Assembly (NCBI GenBank): GCA_930367205.1
Contig: OV884013.1
Location: 92,195,333 to 92,259,332, forward strand
DNA: 64,000 bases
Direction of reading: 5' to 3'
From: Acanthosoma haemorrhoidale
Taxonomy: Eukaryota > Arthropoda > Insecta > Hemiptera > Acanthosomatidae
The notes beneath the pieces were generated by a model. That model was given only the letters and a program-made list of their open reading frames with translations. It did not search any database and was not told the DNA's origin. Made by a program: the position numbers and the translations under genes. Below are positions 1-11,225 of this stretch, piece by piece; the stretch's first letter is position 1, and each line of letters starts with the position of its first letter.

Positions 1-910
1 ACCAATCAATTAGCCGATTGATGAAATTCACGCAGTTGTTAACTGTCAAACTTCAATTCCCATGTTCAATTCTGTTTTTTTCCATATCTCTCAAAATAAT
101 AAAAATAGGATAAGGGAAAAATAAAAAGGATACTTATCTTGGATTGGTAATATCCTTTCACTAGGGGTAGTCCCAAATTGACAGTTATTAATTGCGTGTG
201 TTTCATTTACTTATAGATTAATAATACTTTTAGCGAGGATTGCGTCTCATTTGAGAAGTCCTAAATTTGGCGAAACGTAAACAATTTTGTGAATTTAATT
301 TGCTTGAGATAGTCTTTTAATTCTAATTCTTCCGAAATAGCCGAATACCTTATGGACTCTTGTTAGGAGTTCGGAGTACTCCCCCTTTATACATGAAATG
401 TCTCGTATTTGCTTATAAATATTTTATTGAAAAATCTTTGAAGTTAATTTTGCGGTAGTGTCCCTAGTGAGTACTTATTTAAACAAGGGCAAAAATATCA
501 TAACATTAGTTCTTAAATAGCCTCTGAGAAGTGACTTGACAAATCCACAAGCTGTAAGATCGTCTCTGCCCTCTTTTGATAATTCTAAATCCCGTTATAA
601 CTCAAAAATAAATTCTTCAAATTTTCCAAAGCATATCATCCCGATCAAGTCCCGATCAGGATGCAATATATTTTTGGTTTAAATCCACCACAAGGGTTCC
701 AATAAGATCAAAATCAAGAAATGGTTTAGATAAGGTCACGCGGTTATAGAATTCTCGATGACCGGATGAACAGGAATGAATCATGTTGGAAATATTAAAA
801 TCGTCTCCGCCCTGTACAAAACTCATTTTTAGACTTAGTGAAATGAATATTGGCGTTTATATTGTTACATATTAAAGTTTACACCAGACTGAAAGGTGGT
901 CTATAAGTAA
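1..910. other. No gene seen; AT-rich intergenic DNA
   Basis: I see no coding region, RNA gene or clear repeat here. Stops are frequent in all frames and the sequence is AT-rich with short A and T runs. Confidence 0.6.
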
Positions 911-1229
911 TATAACGCTAAGAATATTATAATGCTAATATTATATATAATGCTAAAAGTAGAAGGGGGTTGAGCAGAACGTATACCTGCCTCGTGAGAC
1001 TTCGTGGAAGTCACTGATATTTTTAAGTAAGCAGCCGCATCCCATCAAAACCTCCATCCCAATTCCCAGATCTACCCTCAGCTTTAGTCCCAGATCCCAC
1101 TTGTTCCCACACATCCCAACTAGAATGTAGTAACGTAACTCTTAATATTTGTATATACCAGTGCTTTGCTTGTACTTCATAATAAAGCTTTTCTTTTAAA
1201 AGACTCCCCTCTACAAAGATTATTTAACT
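911..1229 (+). repeat. Dispersed repeat family D, copy D1
   Basis: This 320-bp segment matches segments near 8229-9169, 18086-18443 and, inverted, 17526-17771. Shared landmarks, in order, are three near-repeats of TATAATGCTAA at the left end, CCTGCCTCGTGA, GAAGTCACTGAT, TTTTTAAGTAAGC, CAGCTTTAG, TTAATATTTGTATATACCAG, an AATAAAGC polyadenylation-like signal and a right end TACAAAGATTATTTAACT. D1 lacks the TATACATATATG box present in the other copies. No ORF is conserved. The AATAAA and, in other copies, a TATA-like box upstream would suit a short LTR or a non-autonomous retroelement, but I see no TG...CA ends and no TSD, so the class is undecided. Confidence 0.8.
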
Positions 1230-3047
1230 TATAGAAAACGAGTGACGAAGAAATCCTTCATATTGTACCTGGAGAACTAATCTCCCTGACAGATCTCCCA
1301 CATCGGTTCGGATACCTATGTAGATTACTTTTGTATTTCTTTTGGGACTTTTTTACAGCTCCTACTTAAGGGACTCTTACTAAAGGGACAGTGAGGAATG
1401 ACTGGAGTTAATGACCGCGGCCCTCTTGGAACGACTCAAAGAGACTTTGTCATTCCATCTATCCAGCACAATAATACTAATCCAAGAATAGCTATGCAAT
1501 AGTTAATTTGCACGAAGTGTCCAAATATGATTACATTTTAAAAGCGATAAACTGTAAACGTACAGAAAAATGTAAACTAAGCAAGAATGCATAACTTCAA
1601 AACGTAAATAAACTATCCCAAACATAAATTACGAAGAAATCTTTTTCTATTACCATATAGTTTTTATTTATTTTATACTTTTTTTGGCGTATATTTATAT
1701 ATAAATGTAATTACTAAATTACTACTATATTTATTATGTTTTTACTAAATTAGATGCACGGCATATCCATAAGATTATTTTTTATCATTTAAATGTAGTA
1801 AATAAATTAATTTAATACCTATGAGAACATTTTCAATTCAGATTTTCGTCAAGCAATACATGGTATAATAGTTTATATATTTATTTTCAGTAGAACTATA
1901 AAATTAAAAATTAGTCAGGCATATCTCAGAGGCCAAGACAAAGCCAGCTTAGGTTTGGAAAATTTAGTTAGTGCACAATTTCATAGGGGGAAAAAACAAA
2001 GCTATAATATATAATATAATAATACTTTGCAAATTGCCTTTTTTTTCATTAATTTTGAAACAATTGACGTGCGAATAGAAATTTTAAATACACTAACTTT
2101 AAGAGTTTATTATAAATGATACATAAACAGCCAATCAATTAAAAATTAATTATGGTATAATGAATAAAGATTCGTAGTTTTTTTTGATGAATTATTCTTA
2201 TATGATTAATAATTATAAGCAGTAGTGAGACCAATGACAAAATAAAACTTTCGCATTCTCTTACACCAATATTTACCATGCATTATGTACGATTTGATCC
2301 TAAACCATATCCAGTATGACAAATAGAGTAGATACAAAACTGCCGGGAATCCAAACCGAAAGAAATAATAATTTCTAGGTGAAATCAACTGATTAATTTG
2401 TAATTTTAGTCTTGTGAGATGTGAAAGCCACAGCAGTTTCACACGGTGGGATTTTAAGAACTCCATTCAGTTGAGTACAATACTCATTTTTTGTGTAGTG
2501 TTTAAGATACAATTACCTGTGAAAGTAAACCACTATTATCTCATCGGGCAAATATATAAAATCTCTGTACTTTTAACAGTGAAAATCGAGCCTCTTGAGC
2601 ATTTAAAAATAGGTGTAAGCGGGTGACCGTATTTTGGGTATGGTTAAGGGTCTTTAACTCAGAAAAAAAAATTTTCTTGTAACCTAGGATCTCAGCCATA
2701 TTTGGGGCGCTGAATCTACCTTTGTAATCAGTTTTTCTCTATCTGCTCTTACTTTTATAGATCAGAGTTTGTTTTTTTAACGTGCAGTTCTAAATCACAT
2801 ATACAAAGATTGGTTCCTGTATCTTCAGTCTGCTTTCTAGTTAGTTCCAGGAAAATCCACCAGATGGAGTAACCATCCGGTAACTTAAGTGACCTTCAAC
2901 TAGATTCGAGGTTAATTAATGAGTTCTCGCCGTACAGGGTAGAACAATATATATCTTAATATCGAGATATTTGTGTTTAGGAAAGAGTTGTTATAAAGTT
3001 AACCTAAATTGTACTGTCTTGTATTTGTGCTGTTTGATAAAAATAAA
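1230..3047. other. No gene seen
   Basis: AT-rich sequence with no recognisable product. Antisense-overlapping open frames near 2206-2626 (86 and 70 codons) show no motif, no hydrophobic pattern of interest and no similarity to other parts of the window; I treat them as chance. Confidence 0.55.
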
Positions 3048-4520
3048 ATGAGTTCAAGTATAAGAAGTTGTGTAAACCATCCTGACATGTTTTGCTACAT
3101 GTGGGGAGAATACACGATAAAAGAAAACAGAAAAATGTTAGTGACTTTGTAAAGAGAGCTTATCTTGGATACTTTGGTGTTAGGCTTGGTGATCAAGATC
3201 ACTGTTCACCACATCACGAATGTAAAACTTTGCGACAGTAGACTATTGGGAAAAGTCTAAAATTCGGCGTACCGATGGTTTGGAGAGAACCCAAAAACCA
3301 CTTCGATGACTGCTATTTCTGCCTAGTAAATATTACTGGAATGAATCGAAATAACAGAGGCATGTAGACTTATCCTGATTTAGCCTCTGCAAGACGCCCG
3401 GTCCCTCAATCAACGGAAGTGCCGATCCCAACGTTTCACCAGTTGCCAGAGCTCTGTGAGGACGAGTGTTGTCCCTCTTATCACCCTTATGTTACTAATG
3501 AAGGTGACAGTGATTAAGAAAGCAAATCTTCTATTCCCCAACGTTTCAACCATCATGAGTTAAATGACCTCCTGGGGGACTCCTGGAAAAAATGGGTCAT
3601 CCTGTCTGTTTTCCAGGAATTAGCGCCTATTTATTGACAGCTAAAAGCGAAGTTTGAAATGTGTCCTCTAAACGGTAATACATATAATCTAATACCAATT
3701 TCTCACACAACGAAAATGAAAGAAGAATATAAAACCATAGCTTTGATTTTGGATAACATAAAGAATCATGAACTTGACGATTTGCGTGGAATTAAAAATG
3801 GTATACTTTCTTCTTGGATATCAAAGTGGTCACACCAAATATCCTTGCTTCTTGCACCTCTGGGATAGCAGAGACAAACATACCACTGGGTTACGAGAGA
3901 GTGGCCTAATAGACAAAACATGGACGATGGGATAAGAATGCCATTAACGACCCCTAAGATGATCATGAGAAAAATATATTTCCTCCACTGCATATAAATA
4001 TGGGATTTTGAAGCAGTTTGTAAAGGCTCTTGATAAAAAAGGATCATGCTTTGTATATATAGGGGGGAAATGCGTAAGTTGAGTACGGAAAAAAAATAAA
4101 GCAGAAATATTTGACAGCCCACAAATAAGACAACTCATTAAGGGCCCTGCATTTGTAAAATCCAACGAATGAAGCTGAGCGAAAAGCCTGGACTTCATTT
4201 GTTGCCGTTTTCGGAAATTTGATGTGCAAACGCAATGCTGAACACTGTGTTGAATTGGCAAACGAGATGCTTAATTAACAGTTTCAAATCCCTTGGATTC
4301 AACATGAATATTAAGATGCACTATTTAAACAGCCACTTAAACCGTTTTCCTAAAAAATTAGGAAACGCCAGTAAGGAACAAGGCGAAAGATTTCATTAGG
4401 ATATTAAAACTATGGAGGCCCGGTAAAGGAAGATGGAATACGCACATGATAGCAGGTAACTACTGGAAATTATAAAAGGACTCAAAATGCATTCAAGAAT
4501 ATCACGGAAAAGAAGTGTTC
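3048..4520 (+). pseudogene. Broken copy of a multi-copy arthropod ORF of unknown function
   Basis: A degraded coding region can be followed for about 1.45 kb in the plus strand. It starts at an ATG at 3048 (MSSSIRSCVNHPDMFCYMWG) and continues, with a stop at 3150 and frame changes, through FVKRAYLGYFG, FGVPMVWREPKNHFDDCYFC, TYPDLASARRPVP, HHELNDLLG, GYQSGHTKYPCFLHLWDSR, FVKALDKKGSCF, SLGFNMNIKMHYLNSHLNRF and SKEQGERFH, after which there is a stop. From memory this order matches a large repetitive family of uncharacterised proteins in insects and crustaceans, with a Cys-rich N-terminus, a conserved CYFCL motif and a C-terminal EQGERFHQDI block. I cannot name its biochemical role; its high copy number suggests a transposon origin. 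Here it carries several in-frame stops and at least three frameshifts, so it cannot encode a protein. No promoter or TSD was found. Confidence 0.75.
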
Positions 4521-5348
4521 AGAGACTAGTTAGTTACATCGATGGCTTTTTCCTCTATCTTTGTATAAAATAATATTTGTAAAATAAAATAATAAAACTT
4601 TAATTTTTTTTTTATTTGGACCAGCTTAACATAATGTAACGTATATTTCACTGAAATGTTATGTCTTAGAAATTTGAGCATATAGGCAAAAACTGATTTT
4701 GAACTCAGGACACCAAATTCATATGAAATCAGCTTCAAATAATCCACACCAAAATACCTGTTGGCCTCTCTATCACTTGCCAGGACACGAATTTGGTATC
4801 ACGCAAGGCAGTAACAAATATGCTCAAAGTAATAATTGAAATTCAGTGAAATATGAATAAATCTGTCTAGGGGTGCTACCATATTTGCTAAATGAAATTA
4901 TTACAGATTGCACTTGAAATTTGAAGTTATTAAATTATTATGAAAAAAATTGTCAACCCATCTTGGTAAATGAGAAACGTCTGAAACTATAGATAAAATA
5001 TTCATGAAAAAAAAGGTAATGAATTCGGCTTGAATTATATTAAATGCAGTATTTTATTTTTGGAAAATTTTGAATTAATTTACGAGTTACCGTCTACGAT
5101 GCGTCCTTAACTCTAGAGAGGAAAATCAGAACAATAATACCAACAAGCGTATAACAGATGATTTTTATGTTTGTACACCAACAGCCTTTCATCGAAGACT
5201 AAATATGATTACGAAGAAGATACTAGTGGAATTAATACACGATCAATTGAGCGATCAGTACAAATATATAAGGTGTATAGAATTAAAGCTAACTTACGAA
5301 GGAGCTATAACATGTAGCGGATAGGTAAAAATTACTCACCTAAAACAA
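4521..5348. other. No gene seen
   Basis: AT-rich sequence with scattered poly-A and poly-T runs; the 73-codon frame at 4526-4747 (minus) has no recognisable features. Confidence 0.55.
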
Positions 5349-5998
5349 AAAAATTAATTATTAGTAACGATGTATTATTTTGAATATAATATTAAAAAAT
5401 CAAAAGTAAAAAAAACCCCACCCCTTCCTTTCCCTCGGGATTGGAAATTAATCCAAGAATATATTCGAAGAACTGTTCTTAATAGGAAACTCGATAAACT
5501 AATAGGAAATATAATAGGAAAAATATATAAACTCTCTCCTTAATGTAAATTGTTACTTAATAAAAAATTAATTATTAGTAACGGTGTATTATTTTGAATA
5601 TAATATTAAAAATCAAAAGTAAAAAAAAAAATCTGTCAGCCACCTAACTTTTCGACTGCACCCCTGCCTGTCCCTCAGGATCGGAAATTAATCCAAGAAT
5701 ATATTCGAAGAACTGTTCTTAATAGGAATATCAAAACGTCTCTCTAATTAGACAACTCTCACTGTTAGTCTCTCTAATGAGACCACAGACAACTCGGTGA
5801 AGTTTGCCTCGACACATGTCTGCTTTCTGGAAAGTCTTCCAACAGTGGCTAACCACTCAAGTCTGGTTATTGCTCGCTATCGAAATAGTAGTTCACATAG
5901 TAGTTTAGCTTCAAGAATTTGATTGATTCTTTACAGTGATTAACTAACGATATTGAAAAATATATAAACTCTCTCCTTAATGTAAATTGTTACTTAAC
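5349..5998 (+). repeat. Local direct duplication, about 215-bp unit with an insertion in the second copy
   Basis: Segment 5349-5486 recurs at 5562-5728 (AATTAATTATTAGTAACG..., then GAAATTAATCCAAGAATATA...AATAGGAA), and the unit tail at 5518-5560 (AATATATAAACTCTCTCCTT...TTACTTAA) recurs at 5955-5997. The two units therefore follow each other directly, but the second holds about 226 bp (5729-5954) where the first has about 30 bp, plus some 24 bp extra near 5630. The 226-bp piece has no ORF. It could be a tandem duplication followed by an insertion, or a short element with long direct repeats. Confidence 0.75.
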
Positions 5999-8228
5999 GA
6001 TCAAATGGATTGTTGTATACGTCGGTAGTGTCAATTATACTCTATAATAAAACTGAGATACAAAACCGCTACAAATCATTTCAAATGTCAGTGATTGCCG
6101 AAACCGGAGAGTAAGTCTCTTTAATTATTCAGGTTCCTACTACCTACTAATACCTAGATCTCCATGTTCTACGAAAGCGGGCATACAAATATTTAATTGG
6201 TAGATAGGTAAAAAATACTCACGATACTTATACAGTAAATCTCTATGTTTGGGACGCCAAACTAATTTGGGTTGTAGGCTTACTAACAATATTAAAATAT
6301 TATCATGCCTGGGGGGGGGGGTACCTTAAATAATAAGCCATAAATATTATAAAGTAATCTATGAGCATCAAAACGAACCCTATTTTAAAAGTAAAGTAAA
6401 ATTAAGAATTAATTCTGTGGAATAAATAGAGTGAATTATTCCTCGTAGTTTTTGTATTCATTTGGTGGACTACAGTTCATCTCCAATATTTATATATATA
6501 TATATATATCCTATAACTGTTATCTATATTTAACATACATACGAGTATAAAAAAAATATTTAGACATTTAGTGACCGAAATGGTTTGATAAATAAAATTA
6601 AAGATATTAGGACATTGAGAACCATTTAATTAATAATATTAATAAATTTTAAAGAAACTGACTCCTTATTAGTCTCTCACTGTTTGTTTTTAATTTCTTT
6701 AAGTAATAGTAATAAAAAGTACAATTCAATTCGTAATTGACATCAACAAATTTCAATTAATTACAAGATTTCGCAGACCTGTTTCAAAGTAAGACCTCAC
6801 CCTTTGGGATCAGTAAGTATTACAATAAATACCGTAACTTACCTCAATTGTGAAAATAAGGAAATAAATTACAGTTATGCTGTGCCTATTTATATTCAGT
6901 CTGTCACCTCGAGTTTACGTTTACAGCTTTACACAAGACCGGGGTAATCACTCAATGTGTTCTTAAAAGAGCCTACGAAGAATTTCTTGTAAGAGAGAAA
7001 ACGGTATTATCTTATCTCAGCGTACATTTATGCTTCTTTATATAACGTGAAGGACTTCTCAGAATTATGTACCGTTTAAAAAACACAGTAAAGAAAATAA
7101 TTTTCATTCTGCGTTCTTACTCAGAAGAGCCTTTAAATTTACTACAGAGACAAACTAAAAAAAAAAAATTATTAAAGCACTTTTAGAATATGTACATAGT
7201 TCGAAGTTTTTACTTTCAAACAAGTACAGATACGTAAATAAGTAGCAGGTACTCTTCAGATCCCTCTTGGTTTTTAAATTCTTGAGAAAACTCGATTTTA
7301 TCTTCTGTTTGTTTCCTGTGGTTGTAAATATCACACCCCAATAATGCGGTGAGGTAGCCTAAAGGAAAATAAAGTTTGAACGGATATCTCCCTATAAACA
7401 TATCCAAAAATGCTGTTGAACAAACTAACTCATAATTGTGGCCACCAAGTCTCTTTCTTTTTTTTTTTTTTATTATATATGATTAATTGACAATGAACGT
7501 CTCGATTGGATTGACCATCACGATAGTCCAGTTTATATTTACATTATATTATATTTATTGTTTATATGTCTATAGTTTGCTGCCTGTAACTATATGAAAA
7601 GAAAAAAAAAATCAATATTACGACGCCTGCCGTTCAAGATATACTAATGCCTGCAAATCAATTATCTAATGTATTTGGGTTTGTCAAGTTGACTATATCA
7701 TCAACTCATAGTACCATGATGAAGTTAAGAGTTGTGTATGGGAATTTTAACAGTACCTGTATATAACATATTTAGAACTTTTGGGCTCAAACTACAATTT
7801 ACCAAGAAGTGGAGACGGACGTAAAAGAATTATTTTACCTTAATTGGACTACACACATAAGACATAATATCATTTATAGGGGTATCGCTTTATTCTTTGG
7901 ATTCTTGTCGATCATACTACTTATTATTTTAAGTGATCTTTAAGTAATTATTTTGTATGGATGTTAACATATGTTTTTTTGTCTGAATTATAGACCTGAG
8001 GATTCCTGAATAGACGTCGAATGTTTATGCAATATTAATAAGACCTTTTGGAAGATACTTCAAGGTGTTTTTTGGAAAAAATTCTCTCATAGTATTAATA
8101 TCAATAACTCAGTGTCTCTTTTTGAGTGTGAATTAAATATTACGTGAAATTTTGAAGTATTTTTTCACAACCATTCAACACTGTTATTAAAAAAACACAC
8201 CGAGTCCCTAGCAGTAATCTAACAGTTT
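5999..8228. other. No gene; microsatellite and homopolymer runs
   Basis: Contains a TA dinucleotide run at about 6490-6509, an 11-G run at about 6311-6321 and poly-T near 7449-7470. The 63-codon frame at 7216-7407 (minus) is unrecognised. Nothing else is supported. Confidence 0.55.
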
Positions 8229-8401
8229 TATAATGCTAAAAGTAGAAGGACTTTGAGCAGAACTGTATACCTGCCTCGTGACTTCCATGAAGTCACTGAT
8301 GGTTCCTGTTATTTTTAAGTAAGCAACCGCATCCCTCCAAGACCTCCCTACTTCCCAGATTCTTATACATATATGTCTCAGCTTTAGCCGCAGAGCCTAC
8401 T
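8229..8401 (+). repeat. Family D repeat, copy D2, left part
   Basis: The left half of a family D repeat, with TATAATGCTAAAAGTAGAAG, CCTGCCTCGTGACTTC, AAGTAAGCAACCGCATCCCT, the TATACATATATGTCTCAGC box and CTTTAGCCGCAGAGCC. It stops at the target-site duplication 8388-8401 and resumes after element A1 at 9026. Confidence 0.85.
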
Positions 8402-8402
8402 T

Positions 8403-8762
8403 ATTAACTTCCCCAGTCTATCACTGCGTCTCAAGCTATTGATATACAAGAGCATACTAAGGCCTACTCTGCTGTATGGTGCACCGCTATTTCGTTATCT
8501 GACGTATACGACAGCTAAGAAACTCCAACAATCCCAAAACGGTATACTGATGAAAGTGGTCAGAGGTACTTCATTCGAGCAGCGAAGAAACAGTGAGCTG
8601 CATGAGATATTTAAGCTGCCTACGGTGGATGAATTCATTCAGCGTAGACATATCAAATTTTTCGACTCATTACAATATTTAACAAACCCGATGTTTAACA
8701 CTATAACCCCCGCTCCGTTCCCCCAACGATGGCAGGACGCTGTCGCGGCTGGAACACTGTAG
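8403..8762 (+). CDS. Reverse transcriptase C-terminal fragment (element A1)
   Basis: This is the open C-terminal tail of a non-LTR reverse transcriptase, downstream of the catalytic palm. The frame is open from the truncation point (INFPSLSLRLKLLIYKSILR) through LLYGAPLF, a hallmark of the Jockey/CR1-type thumb region, then TAKKLQQSQNGIL, VDEFIQRRHIKFFDSLQ and the C-terminus QRWQDAVAAGTL before TAG at 8760. It has no start codon of its own and no catalytic YxDD box, so it is a dead fragment, although uninterrupted for 119 codons. The same C-terminus occurs at 43261-43413, and in broken form on the minus strand at 38786-39693. An intact frame over this length suggests a fairly recent insertion compared with other copies here. 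Confidence 0.88.
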   Translation: MNFPSLSLRLKLLIYKSILRPTLLYGAPLFRYLTYTTAKKLQQSQNGILMKVVRGTSFEQRRNSELHEIFKLPTVDEFIQRRHIKFFDSLQYLTNPMFNTITPAPFPQRWQDAVAAGTL

Positions 8763-8836
8763 TCCTAGGTTCTAGGTACAGATTTTGTTTTGTTTTAGTG
8801 TCTTAGTGTTTAGTGTTTGGTGTCGGTGACAAGGCG

Positions 8837-8855
8837 AAGGTGAGCCTCATCACCT
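8837..8855 (+). promoter_or_regulatory. Conserved 3' UTR stem-loop of family A
   Basis: AAGGTGAGCCTCATCACCT can pair GGTGA with TCACC around a GCCTCA loop. The same element recurs at 43458-43475, at 54089-54107 and, on the minus strand, at 38729-38750 (8-bp perfect stem AAAGGTGA/TCACCTTT) and 50416-50437 (two mismatches). Conservation of this short piece in otherwise diverged UTRs suggests a role, for example recognition by the element's own RT, but that is inference. Confidence 0.55.
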
Positions 8856-9025
8856 AAGTGTTGTATAAGAACGATGAACTTTTAATCACAATAAAAATTT
8901 TATTATATTTATGCACTCCTCCAAATGCATGTAAATGCAGAAAGAGAAGAAATCTGTAATCCAAATTATTTTATTATTTTTGTACATTGTATTATTTTGT
9001 TTTGAGGTTTTGAAATAAAAAAAAA

Positions 9026-9169
9026 CCGCAGAGCCCACTCGTCCCTAGACATTCCACCCGGTATGTAACTCTTAATATTTGTATATACCAGTGTTTTGCT
9101 TGTACTTCATAACAAAGCTTTTCTTTTTTTTCTTTTAAAAGACTCTTCTCTACAAAGATTATTTAACTT
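9026..9169 (+). repeat. Family D repeat, copy D2, right part
   Basis: The right half of the D2 repeat, starting with the second copy of the TSD and running through CTAGACATTCCACCCGGTAT, TTAATATTTGTATATACCAG, ACTTCATAACAAAGCTTTTC and TACAAAGATTATTTAACT. The polyadenylation-like AATAAAG of other copies reads AACAAAG here. Confidence 0.85.
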
Positions 9170-10849
9170 AACGATATTGTTCGTTCTCGTTCTACTCCAT
9201 GTGTTCATATATATATGTATTTTACCCATATTTTTATCTTTATATTCTCACTACCTTCCTGACTCCATCCGCCTTTCTAGGCATTCCACACCCCATATCC
9301 TTCTCATACATCCTTCAAATAGGGGTCTCCCCTTAGTGAAAGGCACTTTCCAGCCAAAAATAATTTTCCTTATTTTTCCCACATTCCTATTTTTATAAGT
9401 TTGAGAGCTTAGAAAACAAAAAATTATCTTTATATTATATTGTTTTAACATCAATTATGAAGTAATTTGTTTGTTTTAAAATTTAGTGTCCGTGTCTTGA
9501 TTCAATCTACTCCTGCAATATCCATACATTCTTTCATCCTATCATCTAACCGCTGACCACCCAGACTACCACCTAAAGTAACATGGCCTGTCGCTTACAA
9601 CATCACTGGTTCAGAGGAAATTGGTCATTCTGGTTCAACTGCAAAGACCCATCCTTGACGCAGAGCATAAGCGAACTTTGGTTAAAGCCATACGTAACTT
9701 AGTGTTGTTGACATCCTTCAGCAAGAGAATAAATAAAAGAGCGATTTCTTTTTATTATATATCGATCGAGTTCCCAAGGATCGATTTCCAATTGATGCCC
9801 AGACGAGATCTAACTAAACCTCATGATAATTAATTGAGCTGCTAAATAAGTAAAGAAGTAGCGAAGCCAGGCAAGACAACAGTTAGTTATAAGTCGCCAA
9901 GTTAAACTAATCCGAGCTAAAATCACAAACTTGGTAAATTTACTCAAATACTATACAACTGTTAAGTACTAGAATTTAAAGTTAAAATATTTTAGTTTGC
10001 ATTTATGTATGTCTTGTTTTCGAACATTGATATAATGTTATAAAAACAATTTCTTATAAAGAAAACAGGAATATGCTCGGATATTTTGTCGTCGTTTAGA
10101 CTTTCACTGGGGTTGCATTACTGAAACTGTTCTCAGTAGATTCTTAGAAATTCCATTGCCTAACTAACGACGAGAAAGTTGAAGGTATGGTGTTTTTTTG
10201 GGAGGGGGGTGCTATTTTTGGAGGCAGGTCCGCATAAACGACATCTAATACAGACAACGTAAATCAGAGCTTACGTAAGCATACTTATTGACGCATAGCC
10301 CGTGCAGTACTGAGATGGCTCTTTAAAATTTTCCTTTCGACAGGTAACCATTAGTTCAATATATAAATCATTAATAATATTGTGAGTTCATTGCTAGCCG
10401 TGAGTACACAAGTGAGTAGAAGAGTTTGTCTGGAGATTGGCTTAGGTTAATAAGTGAGAGTTGTTAGGTTTTCATGACACTTGTTGGTGGACTTTTCGAG
10501 ACACTATGTGTATTTGCATAAAGTCTTGCTAACAAGAAAATAATGTAGATTTAATCATGATTGTTTGCCATGGTGCTAGTGACAAAATATAGATGCAGAA
10601 GAGTAGAAACAAAATGAGATAGGTACAAGTGCGATGTGGGTAGCTAATGAACTGATATTTTTGTGTAACAGTTGATAGATTTCAATTATCATCATGTATA
10701 GATACTGAAGAGTTTAAATAGCAAAAATATTCGTTTATCTTCCTTCTTTAATTGGTAAGCGATTTCAACAGACCACGTTTGTCTACACTTTTTTATGGAC
10801 GTACAACGTCCTAATTAAAAACTATTTAGTTCATTTTGAAGCGGAATTT
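9170..10849. other. No gene seen
   Basis: No supported feature. A CTAGGCATTCCACACCCC stretch near 9277-9294 resembles part of family D but the similarity does not extend. Unrecognised frames at 9096-9398 and 9621-9833 overlap repeat or AT-rich DNA. Confidence 0.5.
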
Positions 10850-11225
10850 TTATTCACACAGCAGATTAAAACAATCAGCAACCCTCGACCCAAATATCAT
10901 AAGGAGGGTTTCATAGCTTTCTTCACACCTTTGACAGGATATCATCCGTCGTTGTGACGATCTGAAGAAGTGGATGACATAGTCCGTCACTGTCCTTAAG
11001 ACCGTCTCTAACCTTCCCCAAGGTGCATGGCATTGGTTTAGTTCCTTCGGCGAGAAAGTGGCCGCGTGGCTCAGCCCGCTGCAGGAATGCGGATGACCTA
11101 GAAATAGGGGGGTGGCGGTGGTCATCCCCGAGCGGCACTTCCTGTCAGCACATGTCAGGCCGCAGCTTAGAAACAAGAATGGGGCCATTATTATGGGTCT
11201 GGTTGAGTGGTCGATGTAGATAGTT
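10850..11225. other. GC-richer patch with overlapping open frames, unrecognised
   Basis: This patch is noticeably richer in G and C than its surroundings, and frames of 112 and 71 codons (minus) and 66 codons (plus) overlap in it. Open frames on both strands are expected by chance where stop codons are depleted by GC content. I recognise no domain in any frame. A short inverted repeat GGATGACC/GGTCATCC sits at 11091-11127. It may be an old insertion from a GC-richer source. Confidence 0.4.

Larger units (their letters stand above)
8402..9025 (+). mobile_element. Jockey-like non-LTR retrotransposon A1, 5'-truncated
   Basis: A 624-bp insertion holding the last 119 codons of a reverse transcriptase ORF, a 3' UTR of about 250 bp and an A-rich tail ending GAAATAAAAAAAAA. 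It is flanked by the 14-bp direct repeats CCGCAGAGCCTACT (8388-8401) and CCGCAGAGCCCACT (9026-9039), with one mismatch. The host repeat, family D, continues exactly across the insertion. Target-primed reverse transcription normally leaves such 5' truncation, A-tail and variable-length TSD. The 3' UTR includes a short stem-loop (8837-8855) shared with the other family A copies. Confidence 0.93.

Noticed and set aside
3659..4261. Frames on both strands of 63-118 codons
   Set aside because: The plus-strand frame is one block of the pseudogene at 3048-4520; the minus-strand frames are its shadows.
10850..11225. 112-codon minus-strand gene
   Set aside because: A plus-strand frame of 66 codons and another minus-strand frame overlap it in a GC-richer patch; no frame shows a known motif.
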